DNA of 64,000 bases from Trichostrongylus colubriformis (Eukaryota > Nematoda > Chromadorea > Rhabditida > Trichostrongylidae), in NCBI GenBank assembly GCA_963978905.1, contig OZ022257.1, positions 4,722,965-4,786,964 on the forward strand, read 5' to 3'. A program made the translations under genes and the position numbers. Under the pieces are notes generated by a model. That model saw nothing but the letters and a program-made list of their open reading frames with translations. It was not told the DNA's origin and did no database searches. This document shows, piece after piece, positions 22,461 through 34,700 of this stretch. The number at the start of each line of letters is the position of its first letter. The first letter of the stretch is position 1.

Positions 22461-23670
22461 CCTTACCCAAGGCAAGACTCCAGTCATAGACACCGTCGGC
22501 TAGCTGGGTTGCCGTAGAAGCTTGAGAAGTGGTTTATGGCGCAACCCGCGATGCGAAAGTCCTTTTTTGTTTGTTCGACGGGATCCAAAATCACAAGCTT
22601 TTGGGAGTCTGATGAGAAACCACTAATAAAAGCTTTCAGTGACACTGATTTGTTGGTTTGGTGAGAATCACCGATTTGAGAAATAGTTGAAGTTGATCGT
22701 ATTGGGCTTTGATGACGCAAACTTTGGAAGAGTCGATGCCTTTGTGACGACAACATGAGCCTTCTTTATTAAAATGGCCCTGACGCTATAATTTAGGAGG
22801 ATGAGATCAGACAAATACCATGGCCGCTCCACCTTCGAGTAAAAGGCCACGTGTGTCGCGCAAAATTCGCCTGTTTTTTTTTGGCCCAGCCCTCACTCTT
22901 GTTGAGCACATTATTTCTGCAGTACCTTTTGATCGATGAAAGAAGAAGCGTTCCTCAAGTACCTAAATATAGTAATATTTCCCAAAATTAGTTGCCGGAT
23001 CGATATCCGGGCTATCTTGTGTCTAATGGTTGTCTAATGGCTGCATGGGGTTAGAAATGCGTGGCAGCTAATCATTGCACATCGGACACCTGGAACTTGC
23101 AGCAAGCATCCTGGTTTTTCGAAGTTTGTAAAAACCATGATGGACAAAACCCTTTCTATCCGAAGAGCGGGCTAAAATGCTCTTCCGATGCAGCACGAGA
23201 TAGTAGACTTTGGGAATGGACCTATCTGACTTTTGCTAATCTCTCCGTGCTCAAATCGTTTTTTTTTTATTTTCTAGGGATCCTATCCAAGCCTCCTATG
23301 AGTATTTGTCCTACGACTTACACCAATTATTGGGTGGCCGCAGGAGTCCATGGAGAAAGCCAAACTTTCGTTACTTACTTCATAACATGTAATGCATCAT
23401 AGCCATTTCGACAAAGAGCTCCTCGTGACCTGATTTTCCAAATGCACGACTTAGGAACATTCAGTGTCGTGATTGTGGGCAGAACCAGCCACGCAGAGGG
23501 GTTACCTGGTGGTACAGCGCTGTTAATACTTTCAGAAACACATTTTTCTCTTGATGCCTTTGCACACATTGACAACCCCATGACATTCACTATCCGTCGA
23601 TGTCCTAGCCCTAAATTATGGGAAAGACATTAGGCCGTCCAGTAATCGTGATAGAGTAACTGCTATTCTG
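22461..23670. other. No supported gene
   Basis: Two minus-strand frames (22484-22756, 22668-22850) and a plus-strand frame of 113 codons (23061-23402, Cys- and Trp-rich at its start, with hydrophobic FFFYFLGI) are seen. I recognise no family and find no convincing exon partners, so none is called. Copy B of the duplication begins at the right edge. Confidence 0.4.
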
Positions 23671-24875
23671 CAGAATGAACTGTTCACAAAATGAGGAAGG
23701 CCTGTAAGTTGGGTCTGTTTCTTGCATGTGCTGAGCACGCAACACCTCAACCCACGACTTGACGCGCAATCCCTCCTGCATTTGTGACTGCACTTTTCCG
23801 TGGCCACCCCAAAACACGTAGTCAACGGATGAAATGAGAGTATGTAGTGCATGTGAATTGATTTACAGGTGGCAGAGGCTCTGCTCAAGCAATCCAGAAA
23901 TTCCGACAGCCAATGTCCAACCAACAAAGAAAGGTATTTTTGACTTTTTAATGGAAAATGAGAAGAGCTCTTCGCTAGTATCGCTTTTACTTTCTATCTC
24001 CTGTGCCCCACCATCATTTCCAAGAAAATCAGTTAGTAGCAATGATTTTTAGCTGGGCGCTTCTTATCCACTGCATGACCTTCGTGCTAATGCTAACCAA
24101 AGTGATCTCAAAGTCGACATCCAATCTGTCTCTGACCAAAAATATGTGGAGCTCGTTCCAAGGGAATAGCATGGACTGGTTTCCGATACGCTGACAACAG
24201 AGCACTTCCAGGTGTCGAGGAAGGTAGCCGCTCCAGTACGACCTCCTCCCCATCTTACGGCGACAAAATACGATCCCCACCACTTTTTTTTTGACTTCTA
24301 CGATACAATCTTTTTGACCTCTACCAGATACTCTTGCCGGACTGCATAGTTGTAATGTGATTTATAGCTTTATAGCCTTTCCTGAGGCAAAAAGATATTT
24401 ATTTTACATTTGGTCACACGGATTTGCGGTAAAATGCCCTTTGCATCTCATCTGCTTGTTAAAAAATTAGATTTTTGTGCTCATCGCTGACTTCTGAAGG
24501 TGCAACCTCCACATTCCTATCCAGTCAAATACGACACCCCTGTCGGGTAATCTCCGACTCTTGGGTACCCTAGCTGATAACATATTGTGGATAGTTGTGG
24601 CGCGCATCAAAATAAAAGAAACAAAAACCGAGAAATCGTTCAGATTGCGGTTAGATAACCAAACTTTTCACTTTTAACGTGACCCTTAGAGCCCCAGTTA
24701 GGTAGTATTCGAAACGCACTAGGATAAGAGAATACGCAGAATGAAGCAGAACCATGAAGCTCATTGTCAGCTCTTTCTCGCTTTCAGCCTCGTCCTTGCA
24801 ACATGCTGATAAACGTGGCCATGTTAGAAGGCAAGTGAGCTGCCTTTTGGAATACGGTGAAGGCAATGTTAGCTG

Positions 24876-26147
24876 ATAGGTTGTCCGTGAAGTAGCTCTT
24901 CGATTGTTTCACTTTAGACGATCATAGCTTTTTTAATACTCATCGGACATAATCGAAATAAGCACCGTTTGACCCTCTTAGTCTTGCCAATGTGACACCC
25001 GCCAACAAATCTCTTCAAAGAAAAGACTGGGTAGTCGAGAATCCACGAAATTCACGAGGGCCTTTTTCGCCTTGTCCTGATTGATGAAGTATTTTACAGC
25101 AGAACCTCTGAAAATGTGCGGAAAGGTGATAGTAGGCCGGTGAACTATGGAGGACGTGGCGGGAGGTAGAACTTCAAACCCCAATTCGTTCAATTTATGA
25201 ATGGTGATATGATCTGTGAAGCGTGTGGGCGGGCGTTGACATGCAAAAGAATCGAACCCTCTCTGTTGACAAGTACTGGCTGCAGCTGAAACAATTTCCG
25301 GTACATTTCGTCGATTTCGTCGATTTTTGTCACCAAGCCAAGCCATCACATCAGAGTTCAGAACTCTGATGTGATGGCTTGGCTTGATGACAAAAAGTTA
25401 TAGTGGATCACACAGCCGATTACTACCATACTGTGATCATAAACATTTTCTCGTGAGGAATCGGCTTTGGAAGTTGCCGGTGATTCATCGGCATCCAGCC
25501 ACTGTTCGGCACGTCTCCTGTTATCCAACATAATCTACTACTTCTCATCGCAGCTAACGATTCGGTCCTAAAATGGGTCGTTTCTGTTGCGCAGAAACAG
25601 TGAAGGAGAAACTCGAGGCGTGCCAATTTCTTTCGCTCACTCAAATTGAGGGGCACCCACTTGTCGGGTATTTTATCTTCCCAGTTCCTTCCAGACCATC
25701 TGCAGCAGTGTATTTACCAAAGCCCAGCTTTTTCGCAGTCTCTCGAACTGTTTGAAATGGTCAGCCTCCACAAACGAGCGCTATGAGGTTGATCTTAAAA
25801 AGTGATGCCTCCAGAACGGAATTTGTTGAACCATTGCCGTACGATGCTTTCTCCAACACTACTGTCTCCCACACTTGGTTGATTTGTCGAGCTGTCTCGA
25901 CTGCGGAATGACTCACTTTGTAGCTGAAGATAATGGCGTCTAAAATTGCTCTTTTGACATGCTTCAAAAGCTTGGGAAAAAAGGAGGTCTAATGAGCAGC
26001 GGTGAAACGGCAAGTATTCCATCAGATAGCGCTAGAAATCCCCTTCAGGATGTACTACTGAGACGTAAGGGAGAGTTAGTTTTCAATCAACAATGAATGT
26101 ACAAAAAATAGTAACACAAAACGCTGAGAACATTCCGGACAACCTAA
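24876..26147 (-). mobile_element. Decayed mariner transposon (copy B)
   Basis: The element spans about 1.27 kb, with end sequences TAGGTTGTCC and GGACAACCTAA. Minus-strand pieces in order: HVKRAILDAIIFSYKVSHSA and WFNKFRSGG (about 25800-25970); a central block with RLCWITGDVPNSGW (about 25500); and ITIHKLNELGFEVLPPATSS (about 25150-25215). Frameshifts and lost catalytic context make it inactive. It is longer and slightly better preserved than its copy-A ortholog at 9440. Confidence 0.9.
25335..25385. repeat. Perfect 25-bp palindrome inside mariner B
   Basis: AAGCCAAGCCATCACATCAG continues to a one-base centre at 25360 and is then perfectly mirrored. Copy A has a single, non-inverted version near 9890-9925, so the inverted duplication arose in copy B. 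Confidence 0.9.
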
Positions 26148-27773
26148 TGGTTTCTGGAGCAAATAGTAGTCGTTATAGTATAATTGGCCGGTACAACTGT
26201 GATTGTGACATTCCTGAGAAAATCTGGATCAAAAGGATATGACATGAAATTCAGTTAATGCCACAATTGAACACGATTTTCCAGTATCTGGCAGTAGTGC
26301 AACTTTTCGCGGTTAACAAAGAATACACAACTTTCATCTTTGGAAATAACGCCTTGCAGATCTTTTGCCAGTCGAGGGCAATACAGCAAAGAAAAAGAGG
26401 CTGTTCACTCACATGCAGCACTGCCTTATCATATGTAGTTCTCACTCATTTGCTAAAGTACCCAAACTGCTTATAGTTTCTGGAAGGCGGAAGTGTTTGA
26501 GGGTCTGCCAATTGCTGTACAAGTACATTAAGCGTTGCTGTTGCCTGGCACGTGCCTGTCTACTGATCTACTTTCGAACCTCCAAATATTTCAATCTTCG
26601 GTGACGTCGAACCACTTGTGGGTAATGAACAACAAGGTTGGTATCTGCCATTCCAAAATAAAGCAACGAGACACTGTATACAAAACGATGGAGTTCCAGT
26701 GCATCACAAGTATCAACAGTTGTTTCTTCAACCATAGATTCTGAAGACATTGGTGAAAAGTAGCGTGTCAAAAAATGGAGATTTTACTTCAAGCGGGCTT
26801 CTGCTACATTTGAACGAGACCACTTAATGTACGGTTCAAGGAATTCATCAGAGTGTGCTCTAGATCACTCTCACACTCGACGCTTGATAAATTTCAAAGT
26901 AGCGATACCACAAGAAATGAAAGTATGAAACACTCATGCACCAACCCAATTGTGGTTGATACGTGGTACAACGATGGAAAGGTGGGGTGGTAGCGATTTT
27001 TATGAGCTAAATCAGATAATCAAAGTCCTCTCTGATACCAAGAAATAGGGTATGCGCTAAAATGAGTGTGTAGTGCGAAGCATACTGTACTACCGCTCCA
27101 CGGTTTGCCATGTGAGTGTCATCCATTCTTGTCGCTAAAGATAGTGCTGTATAAAAGTGAAAGCTAGCGGTTTTCTATCATCGACTCCAACCTGTTTCCA
27201 CTTCGCTTCTGCTGCCGGATAAAGTGTTTGGAAGTGCGTTCAATGTATTTAGAAATTTCCTCGCAAAAATTTTGACCATATTCCAAAACTTGAGCACGGA
27301 CAGTGCAATTCGCTAATGAGCACTGTTTATCCAAAATATCCCCAGATCTGCGGAATTCGCTAAGTTTGAAGGGCGATTTTCGAGCGTCGCTTTGGATTCA
27401 ATCTGAATGCTTCATCAGCATGACCTGAGTATGCCAGGGTGTATACCCTTATGTCAGCATTTCGCATTGCGACGCGGTGTGTGTGACCCGCTATAGTTGG
27501 GTCTTAGAGCGCTTAAACGATGATGGTAAAGGAGCCATACACTGTTCTTGTAATCGTTCTAAGGCCCAACAACACGAGGCCTTTAGCTCGTCCGCATGCT
27601 TCGCTTGCGACATGCCGCGGTACGAAGTCCCGATGAGGGTGCACATCCCACTTTCATTTTCCGAACACGAATACCGCACTTTCAGCGACTAAAAGCTACG
27701 CTTACGCAGGCGTCAAAACTGGGATGCATAATTATTGTCGTCCTGAATACTGTCACCATCTGAGTAAGTATTA

Positions 27774-28534
27774 GGACTATGCAGAATAAATGGCCAAAAC
27801 GGACCACTTCCTTCAAAACGCCATACTTCGCTCAGACACAACTTTATTTGTCGAAGTAAAAACCATCCGAATCTACACAACCTTGCCAACGATCTGGTAA
27901 AGAAAATATGCCATCATGATCAAATTCTGGATTGCGCAAATTAATGAAGTCAACGATGGCATTTTCAACATGCATCGTTTCGGCGAACTCCTTCTGACCC
28001 AGGTTTGCACGAGAACCGGGAAAAAGAGGTAATTCGTCAGAGATAGGTCTGAGGAATAAGAGGGGTGAGGGAGAGTCCTTCTGACCCAGGTTTGCACGAG
28101 AACCGGGAAAAAGAGGTAATTCGTCAGAGATAGGTCTAAGGAATAAGGGGGGTAAGGGAGAGTCTCGATCAGTTTCTGCCGGGTGACTTGCGAACTGTGG
28201 GGTTTTGCGTTGTTTTGCGCCCCCAGTAAAAAAATGATGCAGTTAGGCATCGAGCCTCTCCCTCACCCCCCTTATTCCCCAGACCTATACCAAACGAACT
28301 ACCACTTTTTCCGGGTTCCTGATGCAAACCTGCGGCAGAAAAATTATGCACGGTAAAAATGCCATTCTCGACTTTATTGATTCTCGCAATCAAGAATTTG
28401 ATCGTGATGGTATATTTCCTTACCAGATCGTTGGCAAAATTCTGTAGATTCGAATGGTTTTATTTCGACAAGTAAAGTTGTGTCTGAGCGAAGTTATGAC
28501 CAATTACGTTTCGGCCATTTATTCTGCATAGACC
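27774..28534. mobile_element. Mariner-derived fold-back element
   Basis: Ends GGACTATGCAGAATAAATGG and its near-perfect reverse complement are flanked by TA (27772-27773 and 28535-28536). The left arm on the minus strand and the right arm on the plus strand each encode the C-terminal part of a mariner transposase: NAKPHSSQVTRQKLIETLP and PPYSLDLSLTNYLFF on the left; PYSPDL-like and DFIDSRNQEFDRDGIF on the right. Two 3' halves are thus joined head to head. The left arm contains an internal 87-bp tandem duplication. Copy A shows the empty site near 12105. Confidence 0.85.
27990..28163 (-). repeat. 87-bp tandem duplication
   Basis: Two adjacent units begin CCTTCTGACCCAGGTTTGCA at 27990 and 28077. 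On the minus strand this repeats the transposase segment containing DLSLTNYLFFPVLVQTWVRR. Confidence 0.9.
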
Positions 28535-28536
28535 TA

Positions 28537-29149
28537 CAGTTAGTGCCGTAAGAGTGTTAAAAATCGCGCGAAAACGCGTTGTCGCGTTTTTTATCATTTT
28601 TTCGCCATAAATCGATTGATATTGATTATTTTTACTAAACATATACATGTTTTATAATCAGCTCGTCGAGCTCTACAAGATGGTACCACAAGTTTTTGAT
28701 TTTCTCAAATGGGAATCCAACGGTGTACATTTCAATGGGGAAACTGCGGCTGGAAATGAGATAAGAGATGGTTTTTCCAACAGCATATACACGGAGGCAC
28801 TCTTTAGGGTCACACCAAGGAACAGTGGTTCGTCTGAAATGAGTGAAACTCTGAAATTCCTACACAGCTGTGAACCTAGATCAGGGATGTGGAAAAACCT
28901 CCCTGCCAGTTCATCAAATTTCAAAGTAATTTTCCCTCAAACTTCTCAAAATGTAAAAAAATTGCTTTGTACCGAATTTGAGAAAATCGAAGACTTGTGG
29001 TACCACCTTGTAGAGCTCGACGAGCTGATTCTAAAACATATATGTGCTTAGTAAAAATAATCAATATCAATCGATTTATGGCGAAAAAACCATAAAAAAC
29101 GCGAATACGCGTTTTCGCGCGATTTTTAACACTCTTACGGCACTAACTG
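28537..29149. mobile_element. Long-TIR element abutting the mariner fold-back
   Basis: This 613-bp element starts CAGTTAGTGCCGTAAGAGTG and ends with its reverse complement, flanked by TA (28535-28536 and 29150-29151). TIRs extend about 170 bp (28537-28710 and 28975-29149) and include AAAACGCGTTxTCGCG and GATTGATATTGATTATTTTT. The central 260 bp encodes no recognisable protein. The left TA is shared with the preceding element. It is a Tc1/mariner-type MITE by target site; the family is not identified. Confidence 0.88.
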
Positions 29150-30529
29150 TAATATATCACACTCAATCACATATCACATCAGAACAAGCAGTCTAAGTTA
29201 CGCTATGCGACATATGGCGTAGTTCATCCCCTTCCACGAGAAGGTAGATCGCATCAAAACTTGGGATTGCATTTGGATTTAGAATGATACTCGTACTCAA
29301 AGAACTGAATTACACCTGATAATGAGCGAGATCGGTGATCAAGAGCCCGTAGCGGTCTCAGGCATCCAGCGAGCACGTTTTTTGTCGTGGAAGAGTTGAA
29401 TCGCCCTCTAAGCAGAGAAGAGCCTTGTGTAGATGAGTGCTTAGCCGAATTTCAATCTGATTTGAATGGTGGATGGAAATTCGATTGAATTTAAAAACAC
29501 AGTACACCAAGTTGCGATCAAACTGATGGAAGCCTGCGTGCTCTTCATCATGAAGTTTTACGGTGCACGCATACGGCTGAAGAAAGAAATACACCATCAT
29601 TTGATTAGTATCTTAATGAGTTTGAGCGGAAATCATGCATCAATTCACCGTGAGACATTTAACACTGATCTATCTCATTTACTCGTCAATGATTTTACTA
29701 GATTCGAATCATATTTATTTTGTTTGCTGTATTCTCAAACACGAACACCTGTGAACGAAATATCTCTGACGGGGGACACATCGAAAATTCGACGAGTGAC
29801 ACATTTATACTCATTTGGTATGCTCCTTGCGTATTGTGGACTGAAGGCAAACGTGGTTGTGCAGAGAAAATCGTTTTGTGAAGTTTGCCTCATCAGCAGA
29901 TGGTGGATGTTTCCTCAGCCGTACTGTCATACGGTTGTTCTGGCGGTCATACGCAGCACTATACACTACACACTCACCTCCAGACTCTACTACGATTCCA
30001 TATGACAGCTGGTTAAAATATGAATTTGGCAATGTGAATATGCACTCTCTTCCCGAGCTCATTTCAACACCGCAGCTGATTAAATTATTTCGTAATTGTA
30101 TGGCAATGTCAACACCACCGTAACTTTATCTTGAGCATTTTGGCCAACCTCTCATGTTCTGATGCACCTCAAACAGATAATATTTCTTGAGCTAGTGAGC
30201 GTGTTGCTATCACCTCCAACATGTGTGTGGTTAAAGATTTCGTTATAAGTTGGTAGCTTAACCGATTCCATAAAGGGACATTGCTTTGCCGTCGAATGAT
30301 TTCTTCTAATGTTTCTTCAGCTGTCGCATAGTAAAATACTGTGCCCATGGATGACTATAAAATGAAGGTGACGGCGATGATGCATGTCATTCCACCCACA
30401 GTTACTCCATCTTAACTTCCGCTTCCCCTTTTCACGAAAACTCCAAGAATTTGATTAGGCCTAGGAGAAGTCGTGTAGTCAGTTGTAATGCCATGTAGAC
30501 GGTCTAACATATGTGAACCTTTTGAACAG

Positions 30530-30532
<3 letters not shown>
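29150..30532. other. Duplicated non-coding flank
   Basis: This aligns with about 12110-13500. A 179-codon plus-strand frame (29466-30005) is the longest here, but the corresponding copy-A sequence is split among frames by indels, so I do not treat it as a gene. Confidence 0.5.
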
Positions 30533-30566
<34 letters not shown>

Positions 30567-30648
30567 TATATATAGATATATAGATATATATAGATATATA
30601 TAGATATATATATGTATATATTTATATACATATATAGACATATATATA
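30533..30648. repeat. TA/TATAGA microsatellite, left block
   Basis: An almost uninterrupted TA run with interspersed TAGATA and TATACA variants. Copy A has only a short TATAGCTATATATTTAA here (about 13531). Confidence 0.95.
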
Positions 30649-31392
30649 CAGGGGGTGCCAAAAAAAAAGTAATTTTGCCCACGGCTCACATCTCCCAATT
30701 ATACAAAACATAGGGAAACGAAAGAAATGAAAGTATTGGGGCAAAATATTCCCGAAATGTTCCTCTAAAAGCAGGAACAAGCTGAGACTCACTACTTTCA
30801 TTTTCATAAAAATATAGAACCTTTTAGCGGCGCAGTCGGGCTTCGGAGCACCCACGGTATCAAGGTCCCCTTAAAACAGTGGAGCCGGGTTCCATGGTAG
30901 GTCTTTTGTGGGAAGCTTCCTAAGGATTGGCCCTTCGGTTCATAGAAGTCACAGAGCCCCTGCTGCTTGGACAAGGCTGTTATGATCCGAAGTATCATTT
31001 TCATGCCCAAATCCGCCTCCGGAGGGGTTTCAGTGGTAAGTGCACGTTTTGGCTCTTGGAAACTAAGGGCGCTGGGAGCCCGGAAAAAACCGGATCCTAA
31101 AGAACACCACCCAGTATGAATCCCCTTAGGTACCCAGAGTGGACGGACCCCAGCAAGGTTGTGAACGAGGGCGACGAAATTTCCGATTTTGCTCAGATGA
31201 GGTGACACATCTTGTTCACTATTTCCTCGCTCCCGTTCCTGCTCGTGCAGAAGGCTGCCACGGAGTATAGTGATAGAGTGAGGTCTGTTCTTGAATCTGG
31301 GGATGAAAATACCTCAACAGAATTTGCTGTAGTACGACTAAAGTGGGGTGAAAGTGGACGAGACAAAATTACTTTTTTTTTGGCACCCCCTG
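30649..31392. mobile_element. CAGGGGGTGCC-terminated DNA element
   Basis: Perfect terminal inverted repeats begin CAGGGGGTGCCAAAAAAAAA and continue to GTAATTTTG (29 bp), flanked by TA within a TA microsatellite. The terminal CAG and TA target fit the Tc1/mariner superfamily. The interior includes a 134-codon minus-strand frame (30804-31208) that I do not recognise; there is no DDE motif. It is absent from copy A. Confidence 0.88.
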
Positions 31393-31470
31393 TATATACA
31401 TATATATAGATATATATATACATATATATATAGATATATATATATATATATAGATATATATATATATAAC
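31393..31470. repeat. TA microsatellite, right block
   Basis: A continuation of the TA/TATAGA run interrupted by the element at 30649-31392. Confidence 0.95.
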
Positions 31471-31475
31471 CGTTA

Positions 31476-31699
31476 CGCCGCGTTAATACTTTGCGTTGCC
31501 GGCCGCAGGACGTCGCTGCATTGCTGTGTCTCCGCCTGTGCCACTCTGCCTTGCCCCCATGAGTGCAGCCGCTCCCTACCGACGCAAAGTATGACGCTGC
31601 CCTACTGTTGCAAATGTGCGTCCATACTACTAATTATATCTTAGGCATTTTAGCCAACCTCCCAAGCCACTACAAAAGCATACTCCTCAGGTCGCGGCC
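31476..31699. mobile_element. GCCGCG-family MITE upstream of astacin B
   Basis: This is the ortholog of the element at 13553, flanked by TTA (31473-31475 and 31700-31702). It carries an extra internal stretch (ACTAATTATATCTTAGGCAT) not present in copy A. Confidence 0.8.
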
Positions 31700-31738
31700 T
31701 TAAGGACATATTTACTATAAGGAGTAAGGATAACATTT

Positions 31739-31749
31739 TACAATTTAGA
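31739..31749 (+). promoter_or_regulatory. Putative 3' splice acceptor just 5' of ATG
   Basis: TACAATTTAG ends one base before the start codon at 31750, identical to copy A. It is a candidate spliced-leader acceptor. Confidence 0.5.
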
Positions 31750-34700
31750 ATGAGGCTTATATTGCTCACTTTACTCTTGGTGGTTGCCGTCGATGGAGGC
31801 ATTTTCGACGGGCTGAAAACAATGGTTTCTGGAGTTAAGAACGTCGGCCACAAAATAAAGAATGTAACTATCGTCGGATTCAAAAAGGTTTTGCGTGTTT
31901 TCTATCGATTACATGTTTATATCAAACGTCATTTCCTTCCATTGGGATAAAAATTTTCGCACATTTTTGCTTTGTGAACTGTTTATTCGTTTATGAATGT
32001 TGATTTTTACACAAATTTAGCTATTCAATAACACGGCTTTCTTCAAAGTTCGTGATAAGCTCAGAAGCATAAAGTCCAAGGTTGCGCAGACGTTGGAGTT
32101 AACACCAGATCGTATGAAGGCACTCTGGGAAAGACTCAAGGTAATATTGATTACACCGAAGTTTTTGTAGCATGAAACATATCAGTAAGGAAAGGTCTGC
32201 AGATGTGAATGATAGTGTTTCGTATTCACGTGAGATGAAGGTGGCACAAAAGTAGATCGGACAACTGTTTCTGAATTTTGCAGAAAATGCGGCTCTTCAA
32301 GAGGGACAAGGTCAATGAGAAGGGAGATTGTATTGAAGAAGTTAATGAAAAGAATAACATCACCGGAGAACTCTATCAAGTCGACATGCTTCTAACAGAG
32401 TATGTGCTACAATCATCACCACTGCTTATTTTACTGAGTATCTTTGAAGAGATCAAGCTGAAGAGATCGTGCAAGGTGTGAATGATACGATTGCGGAAAT
32501 GGAGTCGGCAACAAATGGAACTGGACGTTTCAAACGTCAAGCCTTCAAGGACCAAAGATATCCAGCCAAGTTATGGTCAGAAGGAGTGAACTACTATTTC
32601 CATAGTTTTGCTAGTGAGTGCAGGTTTTCTAACTCCATCTACAGAGTTTGATAGCGCATTAATAGCTACAAAATTGCAGGTATGAAAATGCGAAATGCAT
32701 TCATGAAAGGAGCGAAACTGTGGGAAAAGGATACCTGCATTGATTTCGCACAAAGTAGAGTAGGTAAGAAATAGTCACAACTGATGTGTACCTATATCTA
32801 AATTGACGGATCAATAGAAAACAAAATCTCATGTAAACTACATGAAACGAATCCACTTTGTAGGGAAATGCGCACATTTTTGAATGATACGTAAAATTGA
32901 TGCTGCACTCATTCCTTCAACTTCAGCTAAGGACAGAATAATGGTATTCCCGGAGCAAGGGTGTTGGTCATATGTGGGAAGGCTTGGCGGTGAGCAGAAG
33001 CTATCGCTGGGATCCGGTTGCGAGTCGATAGGCACCGCTGCGCACGAGATTGGTCATGCTCTCGGATTTTTCCACACCCACTCTCGGTATGATCGTGACG
33101 AGCACATCACGGTGGTCAAGTCTCACATCAAGGTAAGTAATTTCGATTTCTGCAAAGCTCAAATGTTTGAAGAAATGCGTGGATTCGGTTCAGTATGTTC
33201 ACGCTGCGCGCTCGCGTGATAGTTCGATTGATCGCCGGAGGTGAATTTAGGAATATTTCAAGTAGTGCTACAACGATAAAATTTAACAAAACAAGCACCC
33301 AGAGAGAGGCGAAATGAAACTTTCTTCATTTGTTAAGTGTCGCTGCGCATGTTTTTTTTGAAAGCTCCCTCGCTGAAGTATATGAAAACCACCGTAATTT
33401 GAGAATGTGGTTGTAGAAAGCATAAAATGTGTGAAAGAAATCAGCCAGTGGCTAGTCACACCTTTTACTCTGGATTTCACAATGCATCGTTTTTCTTGAC
33501 CGCTTGCTCTTCACCAATAGAATCTTTTGCGTTACTGAACACCAAAATCGCGCCTGCTGCGTCAGGATAGGAATGCAGAACTAATCGATAGTACAGCGAC
33601 AAGATCATTCCACAAGATCCGTCTTGATGCATCGGTGAGATGGATAGTTGTGGTGTGGAGAAAAATGCAGATTCAGTGAAATCAAAGATAGCTGGAGCTG
33701 CCCATCCTCCACTGAGTGCTATAATGCATTTATTGAAAACAACAATTCTTGATGATTGATTCGCAGGATTTCCAATTTTTATGTCAAATGAAGTGTGAAA
33801 GCCAAAACGTTGGACTCCAATTTGAATGGAGCAGCAAATGTGAACGCGTCGTATAAAAGTAGTAAGACCGCAACAGTGTGCAGTGGAATAACGTTTACCT
33901 TTTATGTGGACTGGCTCGATCAATTCACTAAACAGACACCAACAACAAACGACAATTACGGTTTGGAGTACGACTACGGTAGTGTAATGCATTATGGTGG
34001 AAACAGGTGTGTTTACTTAATTTTTTTCTTTTTTCTTACTGAATATATGTTGTCGCTAGTGAAATAATTGCAGCTACTATATCAAAATTTACTTCTAGTG
34101 CATCCTTCAATAAAAAGCCGACAATGGTACCAAATGATGTCGACTATCAACAGACTCTCGGATCTCCCTTCATTTCCTTCATTGATCTTGACATGCTCAA
34201 CCAACATTATAACTGCAAAGGTATGACGTGCTACTTTCAACAGAAAATGTCAGAATGATGACCAATAACAAAGATTACACATTTTGTTACAAAGTAATAT
34301 TGGCGAATACCTCTCTCTATCGCTGATTGGTGTAAGTGTGACAGCTCGACTGGACCTCAATATTGCGAGCGTTAACAGAGGAGGTCAAACAGGCTCATTC
34401 CAGAACTGGAGAGCCCATGTTGCATTACTTTGTCGTGATGAGCGCTAGGGAAACTAGCAATCTTATAGGAAACAGGTGCTAGAACGCTGTAAACACATAT
34501 TTACGAGAAACAGCGAAACATGCTGCAACAGTTAGGTTAGAGCGGCACTTGTATGGAACTAATACATCAGAGGAAAACTTCGTATCTAAAGGAAGCCACA
34601 AAAATAGCAAAATCGTAAAAAATAGTCAGTAGTTGAAGAGCAACGCAAGATTCGAAAGAAACCATAGAAAGAGCAATTAGAAGAACCCCAGTCCAAATGG

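Noticed and set aside
30479..30698. Tyr/Ile-rich frames
   Set aside because: Translation of a TA microsatellite.
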